Assembly (NCBI GenBank): GCA_013362195.1 | Contig: JABFWM010000388.1 | Coordinates: 1-7,065 of the forward strand | Source: Acidobacteriota bacterium | GTDB lineage: Bacteria > Acidobacteriota > Vicinamibacteria > Vicinamibacterales > 2-12-FULL-66-21 | Direction of reading: 5' to 3' | Length of the DNA stretch: 7,065 nt | Shown here: positions 1 to 6,711 of the stretch, piece by piece | How the letters are laid out: every line of letters begins with the position of its first letter | How positions within the stretch are numbered: the stretch's first letter is position 1 | The notes under the pieces: model-generated | What the model was told of the DNA's origin: nothing | The model's database searches: none | Seen by the model: only the letters and a program-made list of their open reading frames with translations | Translations under genes and position numbers: made by a program

Positions 1-72
1 GAGCGGCGTCCGCAGCTGCTCGCCGCGCTGGTCGCGCGCTACGCCGCCGTCGCCGCAGGAGAAAGCCGATGA
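1..72 (+). CDS. C-terminal tail of an unidentified upstream gene (partial)
   Basis: An open frame runs from the window edge through 23 sense codons to a TGA at 70-72, and this stop overlaps the ATG of cobA in an ATGA arrangement. The visible tail is rich in Arg, Ala and Leu, and no family can be named from it. The 4-bp overlap implies that it is the preceding gene of the same operon. A siroheme or sulfate-assimilation gene would fit the context, but that is only inference. It could also be a chance open frame, although the exact stop/start overlap argues against this. Confidence 0.5.
   Translation, partial: ERRPQLLAALVARYAAVAAGESR
57..62 (+). promoter_or_regulatory. Ribosome binding site of cobA
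   Basis: AGGAGA lies 6 nt before the ATG at 69, inside the end of the upstream gene. It supports the ATG at 69 as the cobA start and fits translational coupling with the upstream gene. Confidence 0.6.
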
Positions 73-848
73 GCGGCCGCGTTTCCCTCGTCGGCGCGGG
101 GCCCGGCGATCCCGAACTGTTGACGCTGAAGGCGGTCCGCCGTCTCTCCGAGGCGCAGTTCGTGCTGTACGACGCGCTCGTCTCGCCGGAGGCGCTCGCG
201 TACGCGCCGCGCGCGCGCCGCCTGTTCGTCGGCAAGCGCGCCGGCTGTGCGGCGATGCCGCAGGACGAGATCAACCGCCTGTTGATTCGCGCGGCGCGCC
301 GCGGCGATCGCGTGGTCCGGTTGAAGGGCGGCGATCCGTTCGTGTTCGGCCGGGGCGGTGAAGAAGTGCTGGCGCTCGCCGAGGCCGGCATTCCATGCGA
401 GGTGATCCCCGGCGTCACCAGCGCGGTCGCCGCGCCGCTGCTCGCGGGGATTCCGGTGACGCACCGCGGCGTCTCGTCGGCCTTCGTCGTGGTGTCGGGC
501 CACTCCGCTGCCGCGTATCGCCCGGTGCTGATGTCGCTCGAACCGCACAGCGCGACCATTGTCGTGATGATGGGCATCGCCCACCGGGTCGAGATCGCGG
601 GCGGGCTGCTCGTCGCCGGGTGGAGTCCGACGACCCCCTGCGCGATCGTGGCGGCCGCCTCGCGCGACGAAGAGCGCGTGTGGCGCGGAACGCTCGCCGA
701 ACTGACCGCCGCCGAACCGGACACCGACAGCGCCGACGCCGCGACGATGGTGATTGGCGACGTGGTCGACGTCCTCTCCGTCGCGCGGTCGCTGCAGCAG
801 CAAGACGTCAATTCCAGATCTTCGAGGCCTTATGTCTGTTCTAGATGA
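69..848 (+). CDS. cobA: Uroporphyrinogen-III C-methyltransferase (SUMT)
   Basis: This enzyme methylates uroporphyrinogen III twice with S-adenosylmethionine to give precorrin-2, the branch point to siroheme and cobalamin, in the cytosol. The 259-residue protein covers the full tetrapyrrole methylase fold and is a stand-alone SUMT, not a CysG fusion. Visible family motifs are VGAGPGDPELLT at residues 8-19, YDALVSP at 34-40, RLKGGDPFVFGRGGEE at 84-99, PGVTSA at 114-119 and GIPVTHRG at 127-134. A VVMMGI stretch (165-170) and the C-terminal GWSPTTPCAIV block (184-194) are also typical. It directly precedes a siroheme-dependent reductase and overlaps it by 17 bp, so its likely job is supplying siroheme. 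The dehydrogenase and ferrochelatase steps are not seen in the window and may be upstream. The last ten or so residues lie in the overlap and are probably not functionally important. Confidence 0.95.
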   Translation: MSGRVSLVGAGPGDPELLTLKAVRRLSEAQFVLYDALVSPEALAYAPRARRLFVGKRAGCAAMPQDEINRLLIRAARRGDRVVRLKGGDPFVFGRGGEEVLALAEAGIPCEVIPGVTSAVAAPLLAGIPVTHRGVSSAFVVVSGHSAAAYRPVLMSLEPHSATIVVMMGIAHRVEIAGGLLVAGWSPTTPCAIVAAASRDEERVWRGTLAELTAAEPDTDSADAATMVIGDVVDVLSVARSLQQQDVNSRSSRPYVCSR

Positions 849-2673
849 TCCCCAGACCGCCGGTCGCGCGCGGCTCTCGTTTGCCGAGCCCGCCGAGATC
901 GACCAGTTCGTCGAGACGCTCGCCCGGTTCGAACGCGGCGAGATCACCCCGGACGAGTGGCGCAAGTACCGCCTGGTGCGCGGCACCTACGGGCAGCGGC
1001 AGGCGGCCGACGCGCAGATGCTGCGGGTCAAGATCCCGCAGGGCGTGCTCAACGGCGAGCAGCTGCGCGCGCTCGCGAACGTCGCCGTCGAGTACTCGCG
1101 CGGCTGGTGCCACATCACCACGCGGCAGAACATCCAGTACCACTTCGTGCGCCTGCACGACGTGGAGCTGGCGATGCGGCAGCTCGCGGACGCAGGGCTC
1201 ACGACGCGCGAAGCCTGCGGCAATTCCGTCCGCAACATCGTCTCGTGTCCGTATGCGGGCGTCACGCGCGACGAGGTGTTCGACGTCACGCCCTATGCCG
1301 AAGCGATGACGCGTTACCTGCTGCGGCATCCGCTCAGCGCGGTGCTGCCGCGCAAGTTCAAGATCGCGTTCGAAGGCTGCCCCGACGACCACGCCTTCAG
1401 CGCGATCAACGACATCGGATATCGCGCCGCGGTCGCGCCGGACGGATCGACGCGGCACGGGTTCCGCGTCACCGTCGGCGGCGGCACCTCGATCATGTGC
1501 CGCACCGGTGCGGGCTTGTCCGACTTCATCCCGGCCGGCGACATGTTTGCGGTCGCCGAGGCGGTGATTCGCATCTTCCACCGGCACGGCGACTACGAAC
1601 ACAAGCACCGCAATCGCCTCAAGTTCCTCATCAAGCAGATGGGATGGGAGGCGTTCCGCGCGGCGGTGACCGACGAACTGGACGCGATTCGCGCCGCGGG
1701 CGCGCCGCCGCTGCCGTTCGACCCCGAGCGTCCGCCGGTGGAGGACGAACCGGACTGGCCGCGTTCGGAGGTGCCGTCGGTCGAGGCGATCGCGGACCTC
1801 GCCGCGGCGTCGAGCACCCACGGGCCGGGAATCCATCCCCCTGCCGTCAGCCGCGACGGCGGCCCCGGCGGCGAACGGACGGCGTGGCTGGCGAGCAACG
1901 TGCGGCCGCAGAAACAGGCGGGCTACTCGATCGTCACGGCGACGCTGCCGCTGGGCGACATCACCGCCGGCCAGCTGCGCGCGCTCGCGGTGCTCGCCGA
2001 ATCGTACGGCGACGGCCTCGTGCGCACGACGCCCGAGCAGAACGTGATGCTGCGCTGGGTGAAGAGCGGACAGCTCCCCGCGATCTACCGTCGCCTCGCC
2101 GCCGCCGGCCTCGGACAGCCGGGCGCCGGATCGATTGAAGACGTGACGAGCTGCCCCGGCGCCGAGTCGTGCCGCCTCGCCGTCACCCAGTCGCGCGGCG
2201 CGGCGAGCCTGATCAAGGATCGCCTGGCCGTCGTTCCCGCCGTCGCGCGCGCCGCACACGACGTGAAGATCAAAATCAGCGGCTGCCCGAACGGGTGCGG
2301 TCAGCATCACGTCGCGGCGATTGGCCTGCAGGGGAGCATTCGCAAACTGGGCGACCGCGTGCTGCCGCAGTACTTCCTGTTCGTCGGCGGCGGCGTGAAC
2401 GGCGAGGCCACGTTCGGGCGCCTCGCGGCCAAGGTGCCGGCGCGGCGCGTGCCCGAAGCCATCGAACGGCTCGTCCAGTTCTACGAGCGCGAGCGGCAGC
2501 CGCGGGAGACCGCCGCCGCGTTCTTCGCCCGCGTCGACGCGGCGAAAGCGCGCGCCGCGATCGCCGATCTCGAGCAGATGACGCTCGACGCGGCGCGGCC
2601 GGAGGACTTCATCGATCCCGGCGACGATCACGCGTTCGTGCCCGACGTTCAGGATGGTGAATGCAGCGCGTGA
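832..2673 (+). CDS. nirA: Ferredoxin-type siroheme/4Fe-4S sulfite (or nitrite) reductase
   Basis: The product should reduce sulfite to sulfide (or nitrite to ammonia) with six electrons, probably from ferredoxin, in the cytosol. It has 613 residues and the usual duplicated architecture: a ferredoxin-like half domain (about 45-110), a first siroheme-binding domain (about 125-270), then a second pair (about 355-420 and 430-580). The cluster/siroheme ligands are a C-x5-C at C441/C447 (TSCPGAESC) and a C-x3-C at C485/C489 (SGCPNGCG). TTRQNIQ lies at 96-102. Likely anion-binding residues are R65, R134, K175 and K177, judged by spacing to E. coli CysI and M. tuberculosis NirA. The ATG at 832 is chosen because it lies next to the cobA end (17-bp overlap); an in-frame ATG at 754 would run 95 bp deep into cobA. 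The sulfur-carrier genes downstream favour sulfite as substrate, but nitrite reduction cannot be excluded. No flavoprotein subunit is present. Confidence 0.94.
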   Translation: MSVLDDPQTAGRARLSFAEPAEIDQFVETLARFERGEITPDEWRKYRLVRGTYGQRQAADAQMLRVKIPQGVLNGEQLRALANVAVEYSRGWCHITTRQNIQYHFVRLHDVELAMRQLADAGLTTREACGNSVRNIVSCPYAGVTRDEVFDVTPYAEAMTRYLLRHPLSAVLPRKFKIAFEGCPDDHAFSAINDIGYRAAVAPDGSTRHGFRVTVGGGTSIMCRTGAGLSDFIPAGDMFAVAEAVIRIFHRHGDYEHKHRNRLKFLIKQMGWEAFRAAVTDELDAIRAAGAPPLPFDPERPPVEDEPDWPRSEVPSVEAIADLAAASSTHGPGIHPPAVSRDGGPGGERTAWLASNVRPQKQAGYSIVTATLPLGDITAGQLRALAVLAESYGDGLVRTTPEQNVMLRWVKSGQLPAIYRRLAAAGLGQPGAGSIEDVTSCPGAESCRLAVTQSRGAASLIKDRLAVVPAVARAAHDVKIKISGCPNGCGQHHVAAIGLQGSIRKLGDRVLPQYFLFVGGGVNGEATFGRLAAKVPARRVPEAIERLVQFYERERQPRETAAAFFARVDAAKARAAIADLEQMTLDAARPEDFIDPGDDHAFVPDVQDGECSA

Positions 2674-3545
2674 GCCGCGACATTCGCGTGCCCGCGTCGA
2701 TTGGCAACCTCGGGCCGGGCTTCGACACCATCGGCCTGGCGGTGTCGCTGTATCTCACGGCGCGCGTGCGCGCCGTCACGAACGACGGACGCGGACGCCT
2801 CGTGTGCCGGTTCCTCGACGGGGCGCCGCGCGGGACCAACGGGATCGAGCGGGCCTTTTACGCGATGCCCGCGCGCCGCACGCGCAGGGCGACGATCGAG
2901 ATTGACGTGCGAAGCGATAATCCGCAGCGGGCCGGACTCGGGAGCAGCGCCGCGGCGACGATTGCCGGGCTGCGTCTGCGTGCGCTCAGCGACGGGCCGC
3001 GGCCCGCGTCCGAGCTGATGCGGCTCGCGAGCGAGCTCGAGGGGCATCCCGACAATGCCGCGGCGGCGCTGTTCGGCGGGCTGACGAGCAGCTGCGTCCG
3101 CGGCGACGGCGCCATCGCCGTCGCCCGCTGGGACTGGCCGCGTGCGTGGCGCGTCATAGTGGCGACGCCCCACGCGGCGCTGTCGACGTCGGCCTCGCGC
3201 CGCGCGCTGCCGAAACGGGTGCCGCTCGCCGACGCGGTGTTCAACCTGCAGCGCGTGACGCTGCTGCTCGCGGCCGTTCGTGACGAGGACCCGAAGCCGA
3301 TCGCCGAGGCGCTCGAGGATCGCTGCCATCAGCCGTACCGCGAGCGGCTCGTGCCCGGGTTGCGCCGCGCCCTCGACCTGCAGCATCCTGATTTGCTCGG
3401 GGTCTGCCTGAGCGGCGCCGGACCGTCGGTGGTGGCCCTCGCGAAGCGCAACGGCGCCGCGGTGGCCGCGGCAGTCGAATCGCTCTACCGTCGTGCGCGA
3501 GTGCCGTGCACCGTGCGTGTGTTGACCGTTCATCAGGGGACGTAG
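2661..3545 (+). CDS. thrB: Homoserine kinase (GHMP family)
   Basis: The enzyme phosphorylates L-homoserine with ATP to O-phospho-L-homoserine, the substrate of threonine synthase and, in some organisms, of methionine branch enzymes. The 294-residue length is normal for ThrB. All three GHMP motifs are visible: PASIGNLGPGFD at 11-22, the ATP loop AGLGSSAAAT at 91-100, and CLSGAGPSVVAL at 249-260. ThrB-type blocks EGHPDNAAAALFGG (127-140) and HQPYRERL (223-230) separate it from mevalonate and galactokinase relatives. The ATG at 2661 overlaps the reductase end by 13 bp and has AGGA 6 nt before it. An in-frame GTG at 2670, overlapping the TGA as GTGA, is an equally plausible start that would remove three residues. 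It sits between the reductase and a threonine-synthase-like gene, so its product is probably used by that enzyme. Confidence 0.93.
   Translation: MQRVSRDIRVPASIGNLGPGFDTIGLAVSLYLTARVRAVTNDGRGRLVCRFLDGAPRGTNGIERAFYAMPARRTRRATIEIDVRSDNPQRAGLGSSAAATIAGLRLRALSDGPRPASELMRLASELEGHPDNAAAALFGGLTSSCVRGDGAIAVARWDWPRAWRVIVATPHAALSTSASRRALPKRVPLADAVFNLQRVTLLLAAVRDEDPKPIAEALEDRCHQPYRERLVPGLRRALDLQHPDLLGVCLSGAGPSVVALAKRNGAAVAAAVESLYRRARVPCTVRVLTVHQGT
3535..3540 (+). promoter_or_regulatory. Ribosome binding site deciding the thrC start
   Basis: AGGGGA ends 7 nt before the ATG at 3548, within the last codons of thrB. It selects the ATG at 3548 over an in-frame ATG at 3506, which would lie inside thrB and lacks a comparable site. 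Confidence 0.65.
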
Positions 3546-3547
3546 GA

Positions 3548-4816
3548 ATGACGACCTTGCTCGGACTCAAATGCCATTTGTGCGGCGCGTCCTATCCGGC
3601 CGAAGCGCTGTGGGTCTGTCGCGAGTGCCTGGGCCCGCTCGAGACGGTCTACGACTACGCGCGGGTCCGCGAACAGCTCACGCGGGCGGTCGTCGAGTCC
3701 CGTCCGCGCAACCTGTGGCGCTACCGCGAGCTGCTCCCGATCGCCGGAGAGCCGCGCACCGGATTTCACTCCGGGTTCACGCCGCTCGTGCGCGCACGCC
3801 GGCTCGCCGCGCGCCTCGGCGTCGAGGAGCTCTACATCAAGGATGATTCCGTGAATCATCCGACGCTGTCCTACAAGGACCGCGTCGTCTCGGTCGCCGC
3901 GACCCGCGCCGTCGAGCTCGGCTTCGACGTGTTCGGCTGCGCGTCGACCGGCAACCTCGCGAACAGCGTCTCGGCGCACGCCGCGCGGCTTGGCCTCGAG
4001 TGCTTCGTCTTCATCCCGCACGACCTCGAGCTTGGCAAGATTCTCGGCTCCGCCGTCTTCAATCCGCACGTCGTCGGCGTCCGCGGCACCTACGACGACG
4101 TGAATCGGCTGTGCACGCAGATCGCCGATCGTTTAGGGTGGGGCTTCGCCAACATCAACCTCCGGAGTTACTACGCAGAGGGCGCGAAGACGATGGGGTT
4201 CGAGATCGCGGAGCAGCTTGGCTGGCGCTTCCCGCGGCACATCGTCTCGCCGGTGGCGGGGGGCACGCTGCTGCCGCGGATCGCGCGCGGGCTGCGCGAG
4301 CTGAAAGAGGTCGGCCTCGTCGACGGCGATCTGCCGAGGATCCATGCCGCGCAGGCCGCCGGGTGCGCGCCGGTGGTGCGCGCGCTCGACGACGGCGTCG
4401 AGTTCCCCGAGCCGGTGAAGCCCTCGACGATCGCCAAGTCGATCGCGATCGGCAATCCCGCCGACGGATTCCAGGTGGTGCGCACGGTCCGCTCGAGCGG
4501 CGGCACCGGCGTGGCCTCGTCGGACGACGAGATTCTCGACGCGATTCAACTGCTCGCTGAAACCGAAGGGATCTTCACCGAGCCGGCCGGCGGCGCGACG
4601 CTGGCGGGCGCGATGTCATTGATCCGTCGTGGCGTCATCGCGCCGGAGGACTCCGTCGTCGTCTGCATTACCGGCAACGGCTACAAGACCGCCGCCGAGA
4701 CCGTGGGGACGCGCCTCGAGAAGCCGACGGTCATCGGCCGCTCGCTCGACGAGTTCGAAGGCTACCTGCGAACCACAGGGCTTGCGGAAGGTGTTGCGAG
4801 CGTCGCGCGTTCGTAG
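3548..4816 (+). CDS. thrC: Threonine-synthase-like PLP enzyme with N-terminal zinc ribbon
   Basis: By family, this is a fold-type II PLP enzyme that would convert O-phosphohomoserine to threonine. The 422-residue protein starts with a zinc ribbon (C9, C12, C24, C27). The PLP-binding lysine is K110 in HPTLSYKDRVVS (104-115), followed by the ASTGNLANS block (132-140) that binds substrate. Further blocks are SPVAGGTLL (234-242), where the PLP phosphate loop is expected, KPSTIAKSIAIGNPADGF (291-308), and ITGNGYKT (374-381). The SYKDRVVS signature differs from the GSFKDRG form of classical ThrC and marks a divergent clade usually annotated as threonine synthase. The gene follows thrB by 2 bp and precedes the JAMM and sulfur-carrier genes. 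That placement leaves open a role as a carrier-dependent sulfhydrylase using O-phosphohomoserine. Threonine synthesis remains the default call; substrate is not provable from sequence. Confidence 0.86.
   Translation: MTTLLGLKCHLCGASYPAEALWVCRECLGPLETVYDYARVREQLTRAVVESRPRNLWRYRELLPIAGEPRTGFHSGFTPLVRARRLAARLGVEELYIKDDSVNHPTLSYKDRVVSVAATRAVELGFDVFGCASTGNLANSVSAHAARLGLECFVFIPHDLELGKILGSAVFNPHVVGVRGTYDDVNRLCTQIADRLGWGFANINLRSYYAEGAKTMGFEIAEQLGWRFPRHIVSPVAGGTLLPRIARGLRELKEVGLVDGDLPRIHAAQAAGCAPVVRALDDGVEFPEPVKPSTIAKSIAIGNPADGFQVVRTVRSSGGTGVASSDDEILDAIQLLAETEGIFTEPAGGATLAGAMSLIRRGVIAPEDSVVVCITGNGYKTAAETVGTRLEKPTVIGRSLDEFEGYLRTTGLAEGVASVARS
3841..3861. repeat. Perfect inverted repeat inside thrC
   Basis: GGATGATTC (3841-3849) and GAATCATCC (3853-3861) are exact reverse complements separated by 3 nt. 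The stretch is AT-richer than its surroundings and encodes K98-D-D-S-V-N-H-P105, just before the PLP lysine. It uses GAT, AAT and CAT codons in a gene that otherwise prefers C-ending codons. It may be coincidence from conserved residues, or a protein-binding palindrome or RNA hairpin. Confidence 0.5.
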
Positions 4817-4823
4817 AGAATTC

Positions 4824-5255
4824 ATGCGCGTGGTCGTGGAGGCGCCGGCTGGCCGCACCATCCGCGAGCACGCGGCGTCCGCCTATCCGCAGGAGTGCTG
4901 CGGCGCGCTGGTCGGCCGCGCGTCGGGAGAATCGCGGGTCGTCGCGGCGGCGTGGCCGGTCGAAAACGCGTCGGAAGTCGATCGCACGCATCGTTATGCG
5001 ATTGCGCCCTCGTCCTATCTCGAGGTCGAGCGGCGCGCGAACGCGCAGGGACTGACGCTGCTCGGGTTCTACCACTCGCATCCGGACGCGCCGGCCCGTC
5101 CGTCCGAGCGCGACCTGCTGCAGGCGCTGCCCCGCGTCGACTACATCATCGTGTCCGTCGTGCGGGCGACGCCCTCGGACATCACGTGCTGGCGGCTGCG
5201 CGACGACCGGGTCGCGTTCGCCCCAGAGGAGATTGAATGGCGACCCGAATCCTGA
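4824..5255 (+). CDS. JAMM/MPN+ metallopeptidase, Mec-like (M67 family)
   Basis: This is a 143-residue zinc isopeptidase-type protein with the full JAMM motif. E24 lies in YPQECCGALVG (21-31), and the zinc and catalytic residues are H84-S-H86-P, S94 and D97 in HSHPDAPARPSERD (84-97). Bacterial relatives (Mec of Mycobacterium, HcyD of Wolinella, QbsD of Pseudomonas) cleave after the Gly-Gly of small sulfur carriers. They either release a cysteine or homocysteine or trim extra residues to expose Gly-Gly. The gene lies 7 bp after the PLP-enzyme gene and overlaps the carrier-E1 fusion gene by 19 bp, so that fusion is the likely substrate. The ATG at 4824 is preceded by AGAGA at 4815-4819 and starts right before the conserved fold. 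There is no signal peptide or membrane segment, so it is cytosolic. The family is sure; the exact substrate is inferred. Confidence 0.92.
   Translation: MRVVVEAPAGRTIREHAASAYPQECCGALVGRASGESRVVAAAWPVENASEVDRTHRYAIAPSSYLEVERRANAQGLTLLGFYHSHPDAPARPSERDLLQALPRVDYIIVSVVRATPSDITCWRLRDDRVAFAPEEIEWRPES
5225..5231 (+). promoter_or_regulatory. Ribosome binding site of the carrier-E1-rhodanese fusion
   Basis: AGAGGAG lies 5 nt before the ATG at 5237, inside the JAMM gene. It is the strongest Shine-Dalgarno match in the operon. It fixes the start so that the complete CysO-like domain is translated, which argues against a start further downstream at the E1 domain. Confidence 0.7.
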
Positions 5256-6685
5256 TCCCCACCCCGCTGCGCCCGTTCACCGGCGGCCACGATACCGTGG
5301 AGCTCGACGGCGCGACCATCGACGACCTGCTGAAGGCGCTGATCGCCAGGCATGGCGACCTGCGGCGGCATCTCTATTCCGACGAAGGGAAGCTGCGAAG
5401 CTTCGTCAACATTTACGTCAACGACGAGGACATTCGCCACCTGCAGCGCGAGGCCACGCCGGTCGGCGCGAAGGACACGGTCAGCATCGTCCCGTCGGTG
5501 GCCGGCGGGAGCACCATCGTCGAACGCGAGGCGCCGGAGCTGACGCGCGAGGAGGTGGGACGCTACAGCCGCCACCTGATCATGCCGGAGGTCGGCGTCG
5601 ACGGCCAGCGCAAGCTGAAGGCGGCGCGCGTGCTGTGCGTCGGCGCCGGTGGACTCGGATCGCCGGCGACCATGTATCTGGCCGCGGCGGGCGTCGGCAC
5701 GCTCGGCATCGTCGATTTCGACACCGTCGACGCAAGCAACCTGCACCGGCAGGTGATCTACGCCACGTCGGATGTCGGCCGCCGCAAGCTGCAGGCGTCG
5801 GGCGAGCGGCTGCAATCGATCAATCCCAACGTCAACGTGGTCGAGCACGAAGCCGCGCTGACGTCGAAGAACGCGCTCGACATCCTTCGCGGCTACGACA
5901 TCGTCATCGACGGCACCGACAATTTTCAGACCCGCTATCTGGTGAATGACGCCTGCGTCCTGCTGAAGAAGCCGAACGTCTACGGCAGCATCTTCCGGTT
6001 CGATGGTCAGGCCGCGGTGTTCGCGATGCCGGGCGGCCCCTGCTACCGCTGCCTGTATCCGGAGCCGCCGCCGCCGGGGCTGGTCCCGAGCTGCGCCGAA
6101 GGCGGCGTCCTCGGCGTGCTGCCCGGCATCATCGGCCTCATTCAGGCGACCGAGGCGATCAAGCTGATTCTGGGCGCGGGGCAGCCGCTGGTCGGCCGGC
6201 TCCTGCTGTACGACGCGTTGACGATGAAGTTCCGCGAGCTGAAGCTGCGACGCGATGCCGAGTGCCCGGTGTGCGGGGATCAGCCGACGATCAAGGAGCT
6301 CATCGACTACGACGCGTTCTGCGGCATTACACCGCCGCAGCAGCAGAAGGCGGCGAGCGGGCCGGCGCTCCCGGAGATCACTGTCGAAGAATTGAAGGCG
6401 AAGTTCGATCGTGGCGAACCCGTGCAGCTGCTCGACGTCCGCGAGCCGAACGAGTTCCAGATCTGCCGGATCGAAGGATCGAAGCTGATTCCGCTCGGGC
6501 AGGTCGCCGCACGCGCCAGCGAGCTCGATCCCTCGCGCGAGCTGATCGTCCACTGCAAGATGGGCGGCCGCAGCGCCAAGGCGGTGGCGCAGCTGCAGGA
6601 GCGCGGCTTCAGCAACATCTACAACCTGAAGGGCGGCATCCTCGCGTGGATCGATCGCATCGATCCGTCGCAGCCGAAATACTGA
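5237..6685 (+). CDS. moeB: Fused CysO-like sulfur carrier - MoeB/ThiF-type adenylyltransferase - rhodanese
   Basis: This 482-residue protein joins three sulfur-transfer modules. Residues 1-91 form a beta-grasp MoaD/ThiS domain closest to mycobacterial CysO. Shared features are LRPFTGG (11-17), FVNIYVNDEDIR (56-67) and VSIVPSVAGG (82-91), ending in G90-G91. Residues about 100-350 are the E1-like enzyme: RYSRHLIMPEVG (109-120), ATP loop GAGGLGSP (136-143), FDTVDASNLHRQ (161-172), DGTDNF (225-230), and structural zinc pairs C269/C272 and C343/C346. C286 aligns with the thiolation cysteine of Uba4/MOCS3-type enzymes. Residues about 380-475 are a rhodanese with active-site C440 in VHCKMGGRS. MoeB-rhodanese fusions (MoeZ) are common; an N-terminal carrier with an internal Gly-Gly is less usual. 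The carrier tail must be freed to become a thiocarboxylate, and the overlapping JAMM gene could do this. Serving molybdopterin, thiamin or tRNA thiolation as well is possible. This is the last gene of the operon. Confidence 0.94.
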   Translation: MATRILIPTPLRPFTGGHDTVELDGATIDDLLKALIARHGDLRRHLYSDEGKLRSFVNIYVNDEDIRHLQREATPVGAKDTVSIVPSVAGGSTIVEREAPELTREEVGRYSRHLIMPEVGVDGQRKLKAARVLCVGAGGLGSPATMYLAAAGVGTLGIVDFDTVDASNLHRQVIYATSDVGRRKLQASGERLQSINPNVNVVEHEAALTSKNALDILRGYDIVIDGTDNFQTRYLVNDACVLLKKPNVYGSIFRFDGQAAVFAMPGGPCYRCLYPEPPPPGLVPSCAEGGVLGVLPGIIGLIQATEAIKLILGAGQPLVGRLLLYDALTMKFRELKLRRDAECPVCGDQPTIKELIDYDAFCGITPPQQQKAASGPALPEITVEELKAKFDRGEPVQLLDVREPNEFQICRIEGSKLIPLGQVAARASELDPSRELIVHCKMGGRSAKAVAQLQERGFSNIYNLKGGILAWIDRIDPSQPKY

Positions 6686-6691
6686 AGCGCT

Positions 6692-6711
6692 GCCGCCTCG
6701 AAAGAGGCGGC
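6692..6711 (+). terminator. Hairpin after the operon, GAAA tetraloop
   Basis: A perfect 8-bp GC-rich stem (6692-6699 with 6704-6711) closes a GAAA loop, 6 nt after the TGA of the fusion gene. No U-tract follows, so it may act as an mRNA 3'-end stabiliser or as a terminator lacking the usual uridines. Confidence 0.6.

Noticed and set aside
754..834. Upstream in-frame ATG extending the reductase by 26 residues
   Set aside because: It would overlap cobA by 95 bp, and the added residues look like out-of-frame cobA sequence. The ATG at 832 fits the gene junction better.
957..2138. Plus-strand open frame in another phase inside the reductase gene
   Set aside because: Arg/Ala-rich translation with no motifs, wholly within a convincing gene; a frame shadow.
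841..2631. Long minus-strand open frame (596 codons) opposite the reductase gene
   Set aside because: Its protein is Arg/His/Ala-rich and low in recognisable motifs, as expected from antisense reading of high-GC codons. The plus strand carries a clear, full-length reductase.
69..6685. CRISPR arrays, tRNA or rRNA genes, insertion sequences or phage genes
   Set aside because: No regularly spaced repeats, cloverleaf, transposase or terminal repeats were seen; the region is continuous metabolic coding sequence.
5237..6685. A purely molybdenum-cofactor role for the MoeB-like fusion
   Set aside because: MoeB-type naming is by homology only. The carrier domain resembles CysO more than MoaD, and no moaA, moaC, moaE or moeA gene lies nearby. 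A shared role is not excluded, but it is not the best reading.
4824..6685. A ubiquitin-like antiphage system (Bil or CBASS type) based on the JAMM and E1 genes
   Set aside because: No E2-like protein, cyclase or effector is present, the E1 carries a MoeZ-type rhodanese, and all neighbours are sulfur or amino-acid metabolism genes.
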